From Methanosaeta sp. PtaB.Bin039 (GTDB lineage: Archaea; Halobacteriota; Methanosarcinia; Methanotrichales; Methanotrichaceae): 64,000 nucleotides of DNA. This document shows positions 1-9,703 of this stretch, one piece after another (within the stretch, counting starts at the first letter, position 1; each line of letters opens with the position of its first letter). The position numbers were made by a program, and so were the translations under genes. The notes under the pieces were generated by a model. The model saw only the letters and a program-made list of their open reading frames with translations, was not told the origin of the DNA and ran no database searches. The stretch lies in assembly GCA_002067795.1 (NCBI GenBank), contig MVQI01000082.1, forward strand, positions 124,001 to 188,000, read 5' to 3'.

Positions 1-1944
1 GATGCGAAGGTGGTTCATCTGGTGATCTTCGCATCTCTTATCCACAACCAGTATGGTCCCGAACTTGGGAAGCGGCAGTGTGAAGCGGCAGTCGGGATAT
101 CCCGAGCAGCCGATGAATCTGCCGCCCCTCCTGCTGCGGCGAATGATAAGATCCGATCCGCATGTCTGGCATCTGCCCACTATCTTGTCGTCACGCAGAC
201 CCTCTTTCAGGGACTTCTCGATCTCAGACCGGTGGCCGAGAAGGTCGGAGAAGACTGATTCCAGCATCAGTCGGGACTCTTCAATCACTTCGTCCTGCTT
301 GACCTCGCGGGCTGAGATCCTGGTCATATCCTTCTCCAGCGTCCTTGTCATATCCGGCTTGGTTATCGTGGGAGCATAGCGCTGAAGCGTATCCACAACT
401 GCATAAGCGGTATTGGTTGGTCTGATGGGATTTCCCTGGACGTATGCCCGGGCGTATAGCTTGCTGATTATGTCGTGGCGGGTTGACTTTGTGCCCAGAC
501 CAAGCTCGTCCATCAGCTTGACCAGGCGTCCCTGGCCGTAACGGGAGGGGGGTTGTGTCTCCTTTGCAGCCACCTCATGCCCCAGCACGGTCAGCCGATC
601 GCCCTTGGCCAGTGGCGGAAGGATCCTCTCCTCAGCCTTGCTATACGGATAATACCTGCGCCAGCCCATCTCCACCATCCTGGCCCCATTGGCTTTGAAT
701 GGCTCAGGTCCAATATCCACTCTGAGGTCAGTGATCTCCCACTGGCATTCCCCGGAAAGCGTGGCGAAGAACCTCCTCACCACCAGCTCGTATATCCTCC
801 ACTGGTCCTCCTTCAGCTCCTCTTTGGAGGCCAGCGTGGTTGGGTATATGGGCGGGTGGTCGGTGGTGGAGCGCTTGCCCCGGCTGGGGGTCAGGCTTCC
901 TTTCATCAGCTCCTTTGCATCCTCACCAAATGGGCCTGACAGGAATAGGCTGACAAGCGCCCGCAGATCTATGGATGGGGGATAGACCGTGTTATCAGTA
1001 CGCGGATAGCTGATGAAACCGTTGGTGTACAGGGTTTCGGCAATCCTCATGGCATTGGCTGCTGAAAAGCCTATACCGCTTGCAGCACTGATGAAAGCCG
1101 TGGTATCAAACGGCGATGGTGGTCTGTCTTTGCGGGATTTCTTCTCAAGCGACCTGACGATCGCCATCTCTTCAAGGACGGAGACTATCCGGTCTGCTTC
1201 TTGTCTCTCCCATATGCGGCCGGATGCATGCTGTACCCTGACGGGATCGTCCTTCTTTCCCTTTCGCACGTCAGCATATATCTCCCAGTAAGGGCGTGGG
1301 GTGAAGGCGTTTATCTCCCTCTCCCTATCGACTATCAGGGCGAGGGTGGGCGACTGAACACGCCCTACCGAGAGGAACTCTTTTCCCAGCCTTCCGGAGG
1401 TGAGCGAGATGTAGCGGGTGAGCGCAGCTCCCCACACAAGATCGACCACCTGTCTGGCCTGGCCAGAGGCTGCCAGATCGAAGTCCACCTCCTCGGGATG
1501 GGAGAATGCCTTGGAAATCTCCTCCTTCGTTATGGCGCTGAAGCGGACCCGGTCTGCCTTTAGCCCAGGATTTGCCTCCCTTGCGATATCCAGGGCCTCA
1601 GCTCCGATCAATTCCCCTTCCCGGTCGAAGTCCGTGGCAATGGTGATCCGGTCGGCCTTCTCCCCCAGGCTCTTGAGGGCTGAGATTATCTTCTCCTGCG
1701 TTGCCCTGGTGACAACATCCGCCCTGATGAGGTCTCGGAAGTCCACCTTCTGCCAGTTGTTGTATCCGGACGGGAAATCCACACCCACGATGTGCCCGCT
1801 AAGCCCGATTACCACCTCGTCGCCAAACCGGAATGTCTCCACCCCGCTAACCCGGCTGGATTTCGGTTGGCCGCCGGCCAGTATATGGGCGATCCTCTTG
1901 GCAGCATCGTGCTTCTCGGCAATGATCAGATGCATCTGTTCCAT
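1..1944 (-). CDS. topA: DNA topoisomerase I (type IA), 3' end outside window
   Basis: Relaxes negatively supercoiled DNA through a covalent 5'-phosphotyrosine intermediate. The minus-strand frame starts at an ATG at 1944 and stays open to the window edge, giving about 648 visible residues. An N-terminal TOPRIM domain begins IIAEKHDAAKRIAHIL and carries the acidic TDFDREGE motif near residue 115. The catalytic tyrosine lies in SYPRTD near residue 313. A C-terminal zinc-finger region with CQTC and CSGYPDC is visible near residues 590-615, as in archaeal TopA. The start is supported by the IIAEK motif lying directly behind it; the second ATG (1935) would only remove three residues. The gene is divergent from the mcr operon. 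The C-terminus is missing only because the window ends. Confidence 0.93.
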   Translation of the reverse strand, partial: MEQMHLIIAEKHDAAKRIAHILAGGQPKSSRVSGVETFRFGDEVVIGLSGHIVGVDFPSGYNNWQKVDFRDLIRADVVTRATQEKIISALKSLGEKADRITIATDFDREGELIGAEALDIAREANPGLKADRVRFSAITKEEISKAFSHPEEVDFDLAASGQARQVVDLVWGAALTRYISLTSGRLGKEFLSVGRVQSPTLALIVDREREINAFTPRPYWEIYADVRKGKKDDPVRVQHASGRIWERQEADRIVSVLEEMAIVRSLEKKSRKDRPPSPFDTTAFISAASGIGFSAANAMRIAETLYTNGFISYPRTDNTVYPPSIDLRALVSLFLSGPFGEDAKELMKGSLTPSRGKRSTTDHPPIYPTTLASKEELKEDQWRIYELVVRRFFATLSGECQWEITDLRVDIGPEPFKANGARMVEMGWRRYYPYSKAEERILPPLAKGDRLTVLGHEVAAKETQPPSRYGQGRLVKLMDELGLGTKSTRHDIISKLYARAYVQGNPIRPTNTAYAVVDTLQRYAPTITKPDMTRTLEKDMTRISAREVKQDEVIEESRLMLESVFSDLLGHRSEIEKSLKEGLRDDKIVGRCQTCGSDLIIRRSRRGGRFIGCSGYPDCRFTLPLPKFGTILVVDKRCEDHQMNHLRI

Positions 1945-2134
1945 CGGTCCGCGTCCTGACCATATAAGTAACTATCGACGCAGTCGGCTCGATTGGCCAA
2001 GGCACGATTCGGTTGAGGCCGGGAAATTCTGGCAGCCCGACCAGCCGCCGGGCAGCGATCTCCTGCGGGGCTGAATAGGCGTGGAATGAATTGCAAATGG
2101 GTCTTGCACGTCTCGATGTCTCGAACGTCGCCTG

Positions 2135-2446
2135 AATCCGGTGGATTATATGACTATGGGTTTATGTTCGAATTGTTTATGCTAAAATATATAATAAATA
2201 TAATTAAATAAATCAGATTAGCATTTATATATAGTGCTAAAGTATAGCGCTAAAGTATAATTAATGAATATGTACTATGGTCAAGATATGTACATCATAG
2301 CGTTATGAGATTCATTAAATATACTTTTTTAAATATAATTTTTTTAAAAAAATATTTACTGCAATTGAAGTGTAATGGTATCGTAATATTACTAATTATA
2401 GAATAAATATATTATATTCAATATATTATAATATATTATGTAATAT
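2135..2446. other. AT-rich intergenic core with short tandem repeats
   Basis: This roughly 310-base stretch is extremely AT-rich compared with the GC-rich surroundings and contains no convincing gene. It has a 13-base tandem repeat (TAGYGCTAAAGTA, 2232-2244 and 2245-2257) with an imperfect relative near 2179, and a palindromic run of ATATTA units at 2405-2445. It may hold promoters for the flanking topA and for the GC-rich island to its right. No Cdc6/Orc1 gene or recognisable origin-recognition box is seen nearby, so I do not call it an origin. Confidence 0.5.
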
Positions 2447-2612
2447 GTCCAATGGTCCCTCTCTCACTCTGCGCCCTCTCGGTCCTATCGTCAGTCGCCC
2501 AAGCACACGTCTCCGCCGGAGTGGTGAGCCGTCCCCTTTTCGGGGACGTCTGCAGCTCTCGTGCGGTCTCTGTTCTATTATGTATCGGGCTTTATCTTCC
2601 CGAGGTTTTTTC
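2447..2612 (+). ncRNA. Candidate structured small RNA (GC-rich island)
   Basis: A sharp GC-rich island directly follows the AT-rich core. It contains a perfect 7-bp hairpin (CGTCCCC 2530-2536 with GGGGACG 2542-2548) and a smaller CTCC/GGAG stem just before it. Its right end is a 5-bp stem (TCGGG 2585-2589, CCCGA 2599-2603) followed by a run of T at 2606-2611, which looks like a plus-strand terminator. The TATA-like AT-rich sequence upstream could be its promoter. I could not match it to tRNA, SRP RNA or RNase P RNA. The ends are estimates; transcription is inferred. Confidence 0.35.
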
Positions 2613-3490
2613 ATGTGGCAACCTTTATCTGCTCAGATCAGTCTGAAGATCTCATATTCAATTAATATTAGTTAATTGTAAATCTACAATGATTTCGTCA
2701 CCGTGGGGCTTTCGTTATCTGCATAGCCCAGCTGACCTGCATTCAACTGTAAATATCGGATTAATTTCTCGGTATTGGCTTCTGAACGTAAGTATCTTGA
2801 TGGATGCCAACTTACAATCCCCTTTTGGGCTGAATGCCTGATATGACGAAATATTAATGGCTAAACGCTTATAATGTGTTGAATTGGCTTAATCAACGGC
2901 GTTAACTGGCCTCAGCATCGGTATACAGATCTCTTCGATCGGTTTCAAACACGACGGGCGATATTCTCGTTCTTTATCGGCTTAGTTGTCTCTGGGAATC
3001 GCTTTTGATCTATGCAGTGCTGGTATCCTGTCGATCTCCTCAACAGTATGCGATTTTCCTCTGGGAATTATCGGTGCTGGGTCGATCTCGAGCTGTCATA
3101 CCTTTCAATTGCATGGGGCACGTATGGTTTGCCGATGGTACAGGAAAACGCTATGGGGGTCGATAAAGGACGTTGATTGGCAGGCTTGCTGCCCGGCTAT
3201 TTGCCAGAATCCGACAAATTCCCCTGGGGCTCGTGAACCGCTATTCAGCGTCGCTGGGCGTCGTCATACCATGCAGGGTGTTTGGCAGGTCTTTGTCGCA
3301 TCCAGACGTTTTGTCTCCTTTCGACTCCACGGCGCTGCTTTTTCTCTGGGGCAGTCTCCGTCGCAAATCCCATCCGGGCGCATATGCGAAGTGATAATTT
3401 CCGAGCAGATTCGTAAAAATCTTTGTTAATTTGGGCGATCAGACTTGTTAAGCATTTATGAACTCTGAGCAGCAGCCTCCGCCTCACTCA
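2613..3490. other. Long gene-free stretch upstream of mcr
   Basis: No open frame here has a credible start, Shine-Dalgarno site or recognisable protein. The base composition is intermediate and no clear repeats are seen. It most likely is untranslated spacer or decayed sequence before the mcr promoter. Confidence 0.4.
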
Positions 3491-3496
3491 TAAGGT

Positions 3497-3504
3497 TTAA
3501 GTAG
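3497..3504 (+). promoter_or_regulatory. Predicted TATA box of the mcr operon
   Basis: TTTAAGTA preceded by a purine-rich BRE-like AAGG. An archaeal start of transcription about 25 bases downstream (near 3528) would give a leader of about 125 bases before mcrB, long for an archaeal mRNA. Inferred from the sequence only. Confidence 0.5.
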
Positions 3505-3652
3505 CTAAGCCACCGTATAGAAAGCGGCGGGAGGTTGTAATGAACCGGTCTAGTGCTGGGTGCTACTGCCATCAGATTATGCATTAGCATCATCGCTCCA
3601 GCGTAGGCTTCATTGCATTTCTACTGCTAAAAAGGTAAAGGAGGAAAAGTAC

Positions 3653-4957
3653 GTGTCTGAAAAGATAGACCTATATAGTGACCGTGGAGTTCTTCTGAAG
3701 AGCGACGTCGACTTGATGGCCGTCAGCCCTCTTAAGAACGCCGCGATGAAGAAGCTCATCAGCCTGACAAAGCGAACGGTCGCCGTCAACCTGGCCGGAA
3801 TCGAGAACGCCCTGAAAACCGGTAAGGTGGGCGGAAACCGCAGGCAGATCAAGGGACGCGAGCTCAAATACGATGTTGTTGCCAACGCCCCCGCTCTTGC
3901 TGAGAAGATAAAGGGCCTGCTGCAGGTAGCCCCAGGCGACGACACCAACGTTCAGGTCCTCGGCGGCGGCAAGCAGCTGCTGGTTCAGATCCCCACCGCA
4001 AGGGTAGATGTCGCTTCCGAGTTCGTGGTTGGCATGACCGCCGCTGCCGCGGCCACCGTAGAGGCCATGATCACCTTCTTCAAGGCCGGCATGTTCGACG
4101 CACCCATGGTCCACGCCTCCGTATGGGGCGAGTACCCGCAGACTGTGGGCATGAACGGCGGAAACGTAGCCTCTGTGCTCAACATCCCCCAGAACGACGA
4201 GGGTCTGGGCTTCGCACTGAGAAACATCATGGCTAACCACCTGGCTGTCATCACCAAGAAGAACGCCATGAACGCTGCAGCTCTGGCATCCATCTTCGAG
4301 CAGATCGGCGAGTTCGAGATGGGCAACGCCATGGGAATATTCGAGCGCCACCAGGTCCTGGGCATGGCAATGCAGGGACTCAACGCCAACAACATGGTCT
4401 ATGATCTGGTAAAGACCAACGGCAAGACCGGAACCATCGGCACTGTGGTCCAGTCCGTAGTCGAGAGGGCCATTGAGGACAAGGTCATCAAGGCCGGCAA
4501 GAAGTTCCCATCCGGATTCGTCATGTACGAGGCCAACGACGTCTCCAAGTGGAACGCCTACTGCGCAGCAGGCGTACTGGCTGCCACCATGGTCAACTGC
4601 GGTGCTCTCAGGGGCGCTCAGGCTGTGTCCTCCACGCTTCTGTACTACAACGACCTGATCGAGAAGGAGACTGCTCTGCCTGGATGCGACTTCGGCCGTG
4701 TCATGGGTACTGCGGTCGGATTCTCGTTCTTCAGCCACTCAATCTACGGCGGCGGCGGCCCCGGTGTGTTCAACGGCAACCACGTGGTCACCAGGCACTC
4801 CAGAGGATTCGCCATTCCCTGCGTAGCTGCTGCGGTAGCCCTGGACGCTGGAACTCAGATGTTCACCCCAGAGATGACCTCCGGACTTGTCGGAGCCATC
4901 TACGGCGAGATCAAGGAGTTCCGCGAGCCCATAGTGTCCGTTGCGGAGGCCGTCTAA
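3653..4957 (+). CDS. mcrB: Methyl-coenzyme M reductase, beta subunit
   Basis: Beta subunit of the (alpha-beta-gamma)2 enzyme that converts methyl-CoM and CoB to methane and the heterodisulfide. The 434-residue length is typical. I chose the GTG at 3653 because GGAGG (3640-3644) lies 8 bases upstream and the protein then starts [12 protein letters not shown], the usual McrB N-terminus; the upstream in-frame extension has no family similarity. The conserved glycine-rich segment YGGGGPGVF near residue 364 and the following [13 protein letters not shown] form part of the F430/CoB pocket region. First gene of mcrBDGA. Codon use is strongly biased, as expected for a very highly expressed gene. Confidence 0.97.
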   Translation: MSEKIDLYSDRGVLLKSDVDLMAVSPLKNAAMKKLISLTKRTVAVNLAGIENALKTGKVGGNRRQIKGRELKYDVVANAPALAEKIKGLLQVAPGDDTNVQVLGGGKQLLVQIPTARVDVASEFVVGMTAAAAATVEAMITFFKAGMFDAPMVHASVWGEYPQTVGMNGGNVASVLNIPQNDEGLGFALRNIMANHLAVITKKNAMNAAALASIFEQIGEFEMGNAMGIFERHQVLGMAMQGLNANNMVYDLVKTNGKTGTIGTVVQSVVERAIEDKVIKAGKKFPSGFVMYEANDVSKWNAYCAAGVLAATMVNCGALRGAQAVSSTLLYYNDLIEKETALPGCDFGRVMGTAVGFSFFSHSIYGGGGPGVFNGNHVVTRHSRGFAIPCVAAAVALDAGTQMFTPEMTSGLVGAIYGEIKEFREPIVSVAEAV

Positions 4958-4971
4958 AACAGGCGAACAAT

Positions 4972-5478
4972 ATGGTCACTAAATCAGACACGGAACCAGT
5001 CCAGGTGGAGATCTTTCCCAGCAGGTTCTTGACCCCTGAGACTGCTCAGCGGCTGCTCAACGAGATCTACAGCGGCGGTGGAATCGTCAGGATCATGATC
5101 CAGGGTCCGAACCTGCCCAAGACCATTACATACGGTCCGGGCAAGGGTACCCCAATAGACGAAAATCGCGATCTGCTCATCGAGCTGGGTGGGCAGGCGT
5201 TTGAGCTTCGGGTCAAAGTGGGGCGAATTCGCCTCGAGCTGGAAGGGGAGGAGCATCTCAAGGGAGTGCAGGAAGCGTGTGAGCGAGCGCTTCCCTTCAG
5301 CTTCCGCATCAAAAGGGGACGTTTCTTCCGCGATTTCTCCACCATCACCGATTATGCCAAGTACGGGCGCAACATCGAGGATCGAAGATTGCTCGGACTG
5401 GTGGACCCCAAGGCCAAGAAAGAGAAGAGTTTGGCTGTCCTGTCTGATGAAGTGAACAAGTCCAATGAGGAGAGATAG
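4972..5478 (+). CDS. mcrD: Methyl-coenzyme M reductase operon protein D
   Basis: A 168-residue McrD protein. It is not part of the purified catalytic MCR; the family is thought to help deliver F430 or to assemble and activate the enzyme. The start is the ATG at 4972, 14 bases after mcrB, giving MVTKSDTEPVQVEIFP. The family core with NEIYSGGGIVRIMIQGPNLP and GPGKGTP is present. A longer frame reaching back into mcrB is out of frame with it and is ignored. Codon use is less biased than in mcrB, G and A, consistent with lower expression. No strong Shine-Dalgarno site is visible, so translation may be coupled to mcrB. Confidence 0.93.
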   Translation: MVTKSDTEPVQVEIFPSRFLTPETAQRLLNEIYSGGGIVRIMIQGPNLPKTITYGPGKGTPIDENRDLLIELGGQAFELRVKVGRIRLELEGEEHLKGVQEACERALPFSFRIKRGRFFRDFSTITDYAKYGRNIEDRRLLGLVDPKAKKEKSLAVLSDEVNKSNEER

Positions 5479-5481
5479 ATT

Positions 5482-6249
5482 ATGGCATACACACCACAAT
5501 TTTACCCCGGAAACACCTCCGTTGGTATCAACAGGCGGAAGCATATGTCCGGCAACATCGAGAAGCTCAGGGATGTCCCGGAGGCCGATGTTGTAACGAT
5601 AATGGGCCACAGGGCCCCTGGTGCTGACTACCCGAGCACCCACCCGCCCCTTAAGGAGATCGGCGAGCCCAAATGCCCGGTCAGAGAGCTAGTAGCCCCA
5701 ACCTCAGGCGCTGCTACCGGTGACCGTGTCAGGTACAACCAGTTTGCTGACTCCATGTACTTCGCCCCCTCCATTCCCTACTGGAGGTCCTACTGGGCAG
5801 CCATCAACTGCAGAGGCTGCGACCCAGGCACCCTGTCCGGAAGGCAGATCATCGAGGCCAGGGAGCGAGACTTAGAGGCATACACCAAGAAGCTCATGGA
5901 CTCTGAGATGACCGATGTCGCCCTCTGTTCCATGAGGGGCTGCACTGTGCACGGCCACTCACTGCGTCTTGAGGAGAACGGCATGATGTTCGACATGCTG
6001 GCCAGGACGGAGATGGGCAAGGACGGCAACATCTACTACGTAAAGGACCAGGTGGGCATCCCCCTGGACAAGAAGGCCAACGTGGGCAAGCCCATGTCCG
6101 AGGCCGAGGCCAAGAAGAGGACCACGATCTTCCGGGTCGACGGCGTTGCCTTCGGCGGCAAGACCGGAGCCCGCAAGTTCGACGAGGCCCTCGAGGCACT
6201 GCACCACATGTGGGAGTACAGGTCCAAGTGGGGATTCAGGCCGGAGTAA
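5482..6249 (+). CDS. mcrG: Methyl-coenzyme M reductase, gamma subunit
   Basis: Gamma subunit of methyl-CoM reductase, 255 residues, which lies against the alpha/beta core and contributes to binding F430 and coenzyme M. The N-terminus MAYTPQFYPGNTSVGINRRK and the motif GHRAPGADYPSTHPPL are characteristic. It begins 3 bases after the mcrD stop, with GAGGAGAG inside the end of mcrD as ribosome-binding site. mcrG follows mcrD directly: the mcrC gene that lies between D and G in many methanogens is absent here. Confidence 0.97.
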   Translation: MAYTPQFYPGNTSVGINRRKHMSGNIEKLRDVPEADVVTIMGHRAPGADYPSTHPPLKEIGEPKCPVRELVAPTSGAATGDRVRYNQFADSMYFAPSIPYWRSYWAAINCRGCDPGTLSGRQIIEARERDLEAYTKKLMDSEMTDVALCSMRGCTVHGHSLRLEENGMMFDMLARTEMGKDGNIYYVKDQVGIPLDKKANVGKPMSEAEAKKRTTIFRVDGVAFGGKTGARKFDEALEALHHMWEYRSKWGFRPE

Positions 6250-6265
6250 GAGGAGGATGATATAA

Positions 6266-7945
6266 ATGGCTAAGATGCACACCAAGAAGATGTTCATAAG
6301 GGCTCTCAACAAGAAGTTCGGCAAGGACTTTGACCTGGCGAGCCAGAAGACCGAGTACAAGAGGCTGGGACCCGAGCAGAGCGCCAGGAAGCGGGAGTTC
6401 ATGGAGTACTCCAGGAAGCTCGAGGGCAAGCGTGGCGTCTCCTTCTACAACCCCTATGTCCACGCAGGCGGCATTCCCCTGGGTCAGAGGCAGCTCGTAC
6501 CCTACAAGCTCTCCGGAACCGAGTACATCGTAGAGGGCGACGACCTTCACTTCGTGAACAACCCGGCTATGCAGCAGATGTGGGACGACATCCGCCGGAC
6601 CATCGTGGTCGGCCTGGACATGGCCCACGAGGTGCTGGAGAAGCGTCTGGGCAAGGAGGTCACACCTGAGACCATCAACAACTACCTTGAGATCCTCAAC
6701 CACGCCATGCCCGGCGCAGCCGTGGTTCAGGAGCACATGGTGGAGACCCACCCCGGACTGGTGGACGACTGTAACGTTCGGATATTCACCGGTGACGACG
6801 ACTTGGCTGACGAGATCGACCCGCAGTACCTGGTTGACATCAACAAGCTCTTCCCGGCCGACCAGGCCGAGCAGCTCAAGGCCGCCATCGGCAAGACCAC
6901 CTGGCAGGCCATCCACATCCCCACCATAGTCGTTAGGTCCTGCGACGGCGGCACCACCTCCAGGTGGAGCGCCATGCAGCTGGGTATGACCTTCATCGAC
7001 GCCTACAACATGGCTGCCGGTGAGGCCGCTGTGGCCGACCTGGCCTACGCTGCCAAGCACGCCGCTGTGCTGCAGATGTCCGACATGCTGCCCGCTCGCC
7101 GGGCCCGTGGACCCAACAACCCCGGCGGTCTGTCCTTCGGATTCCTGTCCGACATGGTCCAGACCTCCAGGACCGCACCCGCGGATCCCACCAAGGTCGC
7201 CCTGAACGTGGTCGCCGCAGGCGCCATGCTCTACGACCAGATCTGGCTGGGCAGCTACATGTCCGGAGGCGTCGGGTTCACCCAGTACGCCACCGCAGCC
7301 TACACCAACGATGTCCTCGACGACTTCTGCTACTACGGTGCAGACTACTTCGTCGACAAGTTCGGCGGATTTGCCAAGGCCCCCGCCACCCTGGACATGG
7401 TCAAGGACGTAGCTACCGAGGTCACCCTGTACGGCATGGAGCAGTACGAGGAGTTCCCGACCCTGCTTGAGGACCACTTCGGCGGATCCCAGAGGGCTTC
7501 CGTGCTGGCTGCCGCTGCCGGTATCTCCTGCGCAATGGCCTCTGGAAACAGCCAGGCTGGCCTTGCCGGCTGGTACCTGAGCATGCTCCTGCACAAGGAA
7601 GGCTGGGGACGCCTGGGCTTCTTCGGCTACGACCTGCAGGACCAGTGCGGTCCGACCAACGTGTTCTCCTATCAGTCCGACGAGGGCAACCCCGACGAGC
7701 TGAGGGGCGCCAACTACCCGAACTACGCCATGAACGTGGGCCACCAGGGCGAGTACGCCGGCATTGCCAGCTCCGCTCACGCTGCCCGTGGCGACGCGTT
7801 CGCTCTGAACCCCCTCATCAAGGTAACCTTCGCCAACCCCGGCCTGGTCTTCACCTGGGACGATGTCAGGGGAGCCTTCGGCAAGGGCGGTGCTCGGGAG
7901 TTCCGCGCTGCTGGAGACAGGGCACTGGTCATGCCCGCCCTGTAG
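6266..7945 (+). CDS. mcrA: Methyl-coenzyme M reductase, alpha subunit
   Basis: Catalytic alpha subunit, 559 residues. AGGAGGATGAT lies 6 bases before the ATG. Residues known to be modified or catalytic in the family are visible: the F430-axial glutamine in VVQEHM (about 154), the methyl-histidine in YAAKHA (about 266), the methyl-arginine in [11 protein letters not shown] (about 280), the conserved [14 protein letters not shown] active-site segment (about 334), a glutamine in GGSQR (about 409) and the thioglycine site in [11 protein letters not shown] (Gly about 454, Cys about 461). The sequence is of the acetoclastic/methylotrophic type by general resemblance; I see nothing suggesting an alkane-type MCR. 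Last gene of the operon. Confidence 0.98.
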   Translation: MAKMHTKKMFIRALNKKFGKDFDLASQKTEYKRLGPEQSARKREFMEYSRKLEGKRGVSFYNPYVHAGGIPLGQRQLVPYKLSGTEYIVEGDDLHFVNNPAMQQMWDDIRRTIVVGLDMAHEVLEKRLGKEVTPETINNYLEILNHAMPGAAVVQEHMVETHPGLVDDCNVRIFTGDDDLADEIDPQYLVDINKLFPADQAEQLKAAIGKTTWQAIHIPTIVVRSCDGGTTSRWSAMQLGMTFIDAYNMAAGEAAVADLAYAAKHAAVLQMSDMLPARRARGPNNPGGLSFGFLSDMVQTSRTAPADPTKVALNVVAAGAMLYDQIWLGSYMSGGVGFTQYATAAYTNDVLDDFCYYGADYFVDKFGGFAKAPATLDMVKDVATEVTLYGMEQYEEFPTLLEDHFGGSQRASVLAAAAGISCAMASGNSQAGLAGWYLSMLLHKEGWGRLGFFGYDLQDQCGPTNVFSYQSDEGNPDELRGANYPNYAMNVGHQGEYAGIASSAHAARGDAFALNPLIKVTFANPGLVFTWDDVRGAFGKGGAREFRAAGDRALVMPAL

Positions 7946-7983
7946 GCGAGAGTTCGCCTACAACCCCCTTTTTTCTTTTTTTC
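7941..7983 (+). terminator. mcr operon terminator overlapping the mcrA stop codon
   Basis: A perfect 9-bp stem, TGTAGGCGA (7941-7949) with TCGCCTACA (7954-7962), is followed by CCCCC and long T runs to 7983. The mcrA stop TAG (7943-7945) lies inside the 5' arm of the stem. Confidence 0.8.
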
Positions 7984-8128
7984 CCCATCCGATCCGTTAT
8001 TTTGATGCAGGCCGATCCTTGCCGGGGGAATAGTTTTTGTAGGGGTTATGGCAATCGATAAATTGGAAACTATCATGCCTTTGTAAGGCCGGCTCATATT
8101 GTTTATCCTGGCCGGACTGGAGGGAATC

Positions 8129-9244
8129 ATGTCAAAAATCACCGTCAGCCTGATCAAAGCGGATGTAGGCGGTTGGCCCGGCCACTGCTCGGTCCACCCG
8201 GCCCTGATAGAGAGAGCTGAGGAGGTACTGAACGAAGCAAAGGCCTCGGGCGCCATTATGGACTTTAGGGTCCTGGCCTGCGGGGACGATCTTGAGCTCA
8301 TAATGAGCCATGACCGAGGAGTGGACGATGCCGAGATCCATGGTCTGGCCTGGCAGGCCTTCGAGATGGCCACCTCAGTCGCCAAGGGACTCAAGCTCTA
8401 CGGGGCAGGCCAGGACATGCTCTGCGATGCATTCTGCGGAAACATCAGGGGAATGGGGCCTGGGGTTGCGGAGATGGAGTTCACCGAGCGAGGTGCTGAG
8501 CCCCTTGTGGCTTTCATGATGGACAAGACCGAGCCGGGCGCTTTCAACCTGCCCATATACAAGATCTTTGCCGATCCCTTCAATACCGCCGGCCTCGTCA
8601 TAGACCCGTCAATTCACCACGGCTTCATATTCGAGGTCTGGGACGTATTGGAGCACAAGAAGGTGCTCATGTCAAGCCCTGAGGAGATGTACGATATCCT
8701 GGCCCTGATCGGAGCCAAGTCCCGTTACGTCATCAAGCGCGTATTTCCAAAGCCCGGCAAGCTGCCTGCTGATGAGCCGGCTGCGGTGATCAGCACAGAG
8801 AAGCTCTACCAGACCGCCGGGACCTACGTAGGGAAAGACGATCCTGTGGCGCTGGTACGCTGCCAGTCCGGGCTGCCGGCATTGGGCGAGGTGCTGGAGC
8901 CTTTCGCCCTCGGCCACCTGGTATCCGGGTGGATGAGAGGCTCACACAACGGTCCTCTGCTGCCCTGTGGATTTGACTACGCTCATCCGACCCGTTTCGA
9001 TGGTCCTCCCCGAGTTGTGGCAGCCGGATTCCAGATCTGCAACGGCATGCTGAACGATCCTGTAGACCTCTTTGCCGATATCGCATTCGACCTTACGAGG
9101 ATGCGGGTGCTGGAGATCGCAGACTATATGCGTGCCCACGGGCCGTTTGAGCCGCATCGCCTGCCGATGGAGGACATGGAGTACACAACTCTGCCCCACG
9201 TCACCAAGAAGCTGGCCGATCGTTTCCAGACGGCTGGCAGCTAG
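8129..9244 (+). CDS. fbp: Fructose-1,6-bisphosphate aldolase/phosphatase (archaeal type V)
   Basis: Bifunctional gluconeogenic enzyme that condenses triose phosphates to FBP and hydrolyses it to fructose 6-phosphate in one active site. The 371-residue product starts MSKITVSLIKADVGGWPGH, the hallmark N-terminus whose Asp and His bind catalytic Mg2+. The ATG at 8129 follows GGAGGG at a good distance; an upstream in-frame ATG (8099) adds ten residues without family similarity. The segment YGAGQDMLCDAFCGNIRGMGPG and the C-terminal GFDYAHPTRFDGPPRV are typical. Single gene between the mcr operon and the ferredoxin/AOR pair. It supports gluconeogenesis from acetyl-CoA and pyruvate in a methanogen. 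Confidence 0.96.
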   Translation: MSKITVSLIKADVGGWPGHCSVHPALIERAEEVLNEAKASGAIMDFRVLACGDDLELIMSHDRGVDDAEIHGLAWQAFEMATSVAKGLKLYGAGQDMLCDAFCGNIRGMGPGVAEMEFTERGAEPLVAFMMDKTEPGAFNLPIYKIFADPFNTAGLVIDPSIHHGFIFEVWDVLEHKKVLMSSPEEMYDILALIGAKSRYVIKRVFPKPGKLPADEPAAVISTEKLYQTAGTYVGKDDPVALVRCQSGLPALGEVLEPFALGHLVSGWMRGSHNGPLLPCGFDYAHPTRFDGPPRVVAAGFQICNGMLNDPVDLFADIAFDLTRMRVLEIADYMRAHGPFEPHRLPMEDMEYTTLPHVTKKLADRFQTAGS

Positions 9245-9703
9245 GGGATCTTTCGCCATCCTCTACATTTTTCCAGTGCATCTTCTATATCGGGCTATCT
9301 TCAAGACGGCTACAGGGAAAATCATCTGGCATAGCCTTGCGAACTCCTGTATATTTTTTCCACGACGAAGTGGGCCTTTTTTTCGGAAATGCTGCCCTGC
9401 ACAAGCTGGCGTTTCGGTCGTATTTCAGCCATTCCCAGGCGGCATCAGGCGCATGGCGCGCTGGAATGCGAAGATCTTGAGGTCCAACCTCCCTTCAGAA
9501 GACCGATCTCTTACATGGAGATCTCGAATTTTGGCTCCGATGCCCAGATAATCTGACGGTAACCGATATGAAGGTTGGCGACAATAATGCATTTCATTAT
9601 TTGCTTCCGGATTTAGGGTGGCTGGATCGATCCCCATCTCCGGGCGGACGTTGCGACCTTGTGAGAACTATATGGCGGATAATTGGTCCAGGAGGCCGTA
9701 GGA
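9245..9703. other. Gene-free spacer
   Basis: About 460 bases between the FBP aldolase/phosphatase and the polyferredoxin. Overlapping short frames run in several directions but none has family resemblance. I see no clear terminator or repeat. Confidence 0.4.

Noticed and set aside
2135-2446. AT-rich core as a replication origin
   Set aside because: No cdc6/orc1 gene, no recognisable origin-recognition boxes and no skew data.
2986-3487. Open frames of 73-147 codons upstream of mcrB
   Set aside because: No Shine-Dalgarno site, no codon bias typical of the region and no recognisable domain; they overlap each other on both strands.
3671-4738. Long open frame antisense to mcrB
   Set aside because: It mirrors the strong third-position GC bias of mcrB, lacks a ribosome-binding site and has no recognisable domain.
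6236-7780. 514-codon open frame antisense to mcrA
   Set aside because: Low-complexity, Gly/Val/His-rich product produced by mcrA codon bias; no family resemblance.
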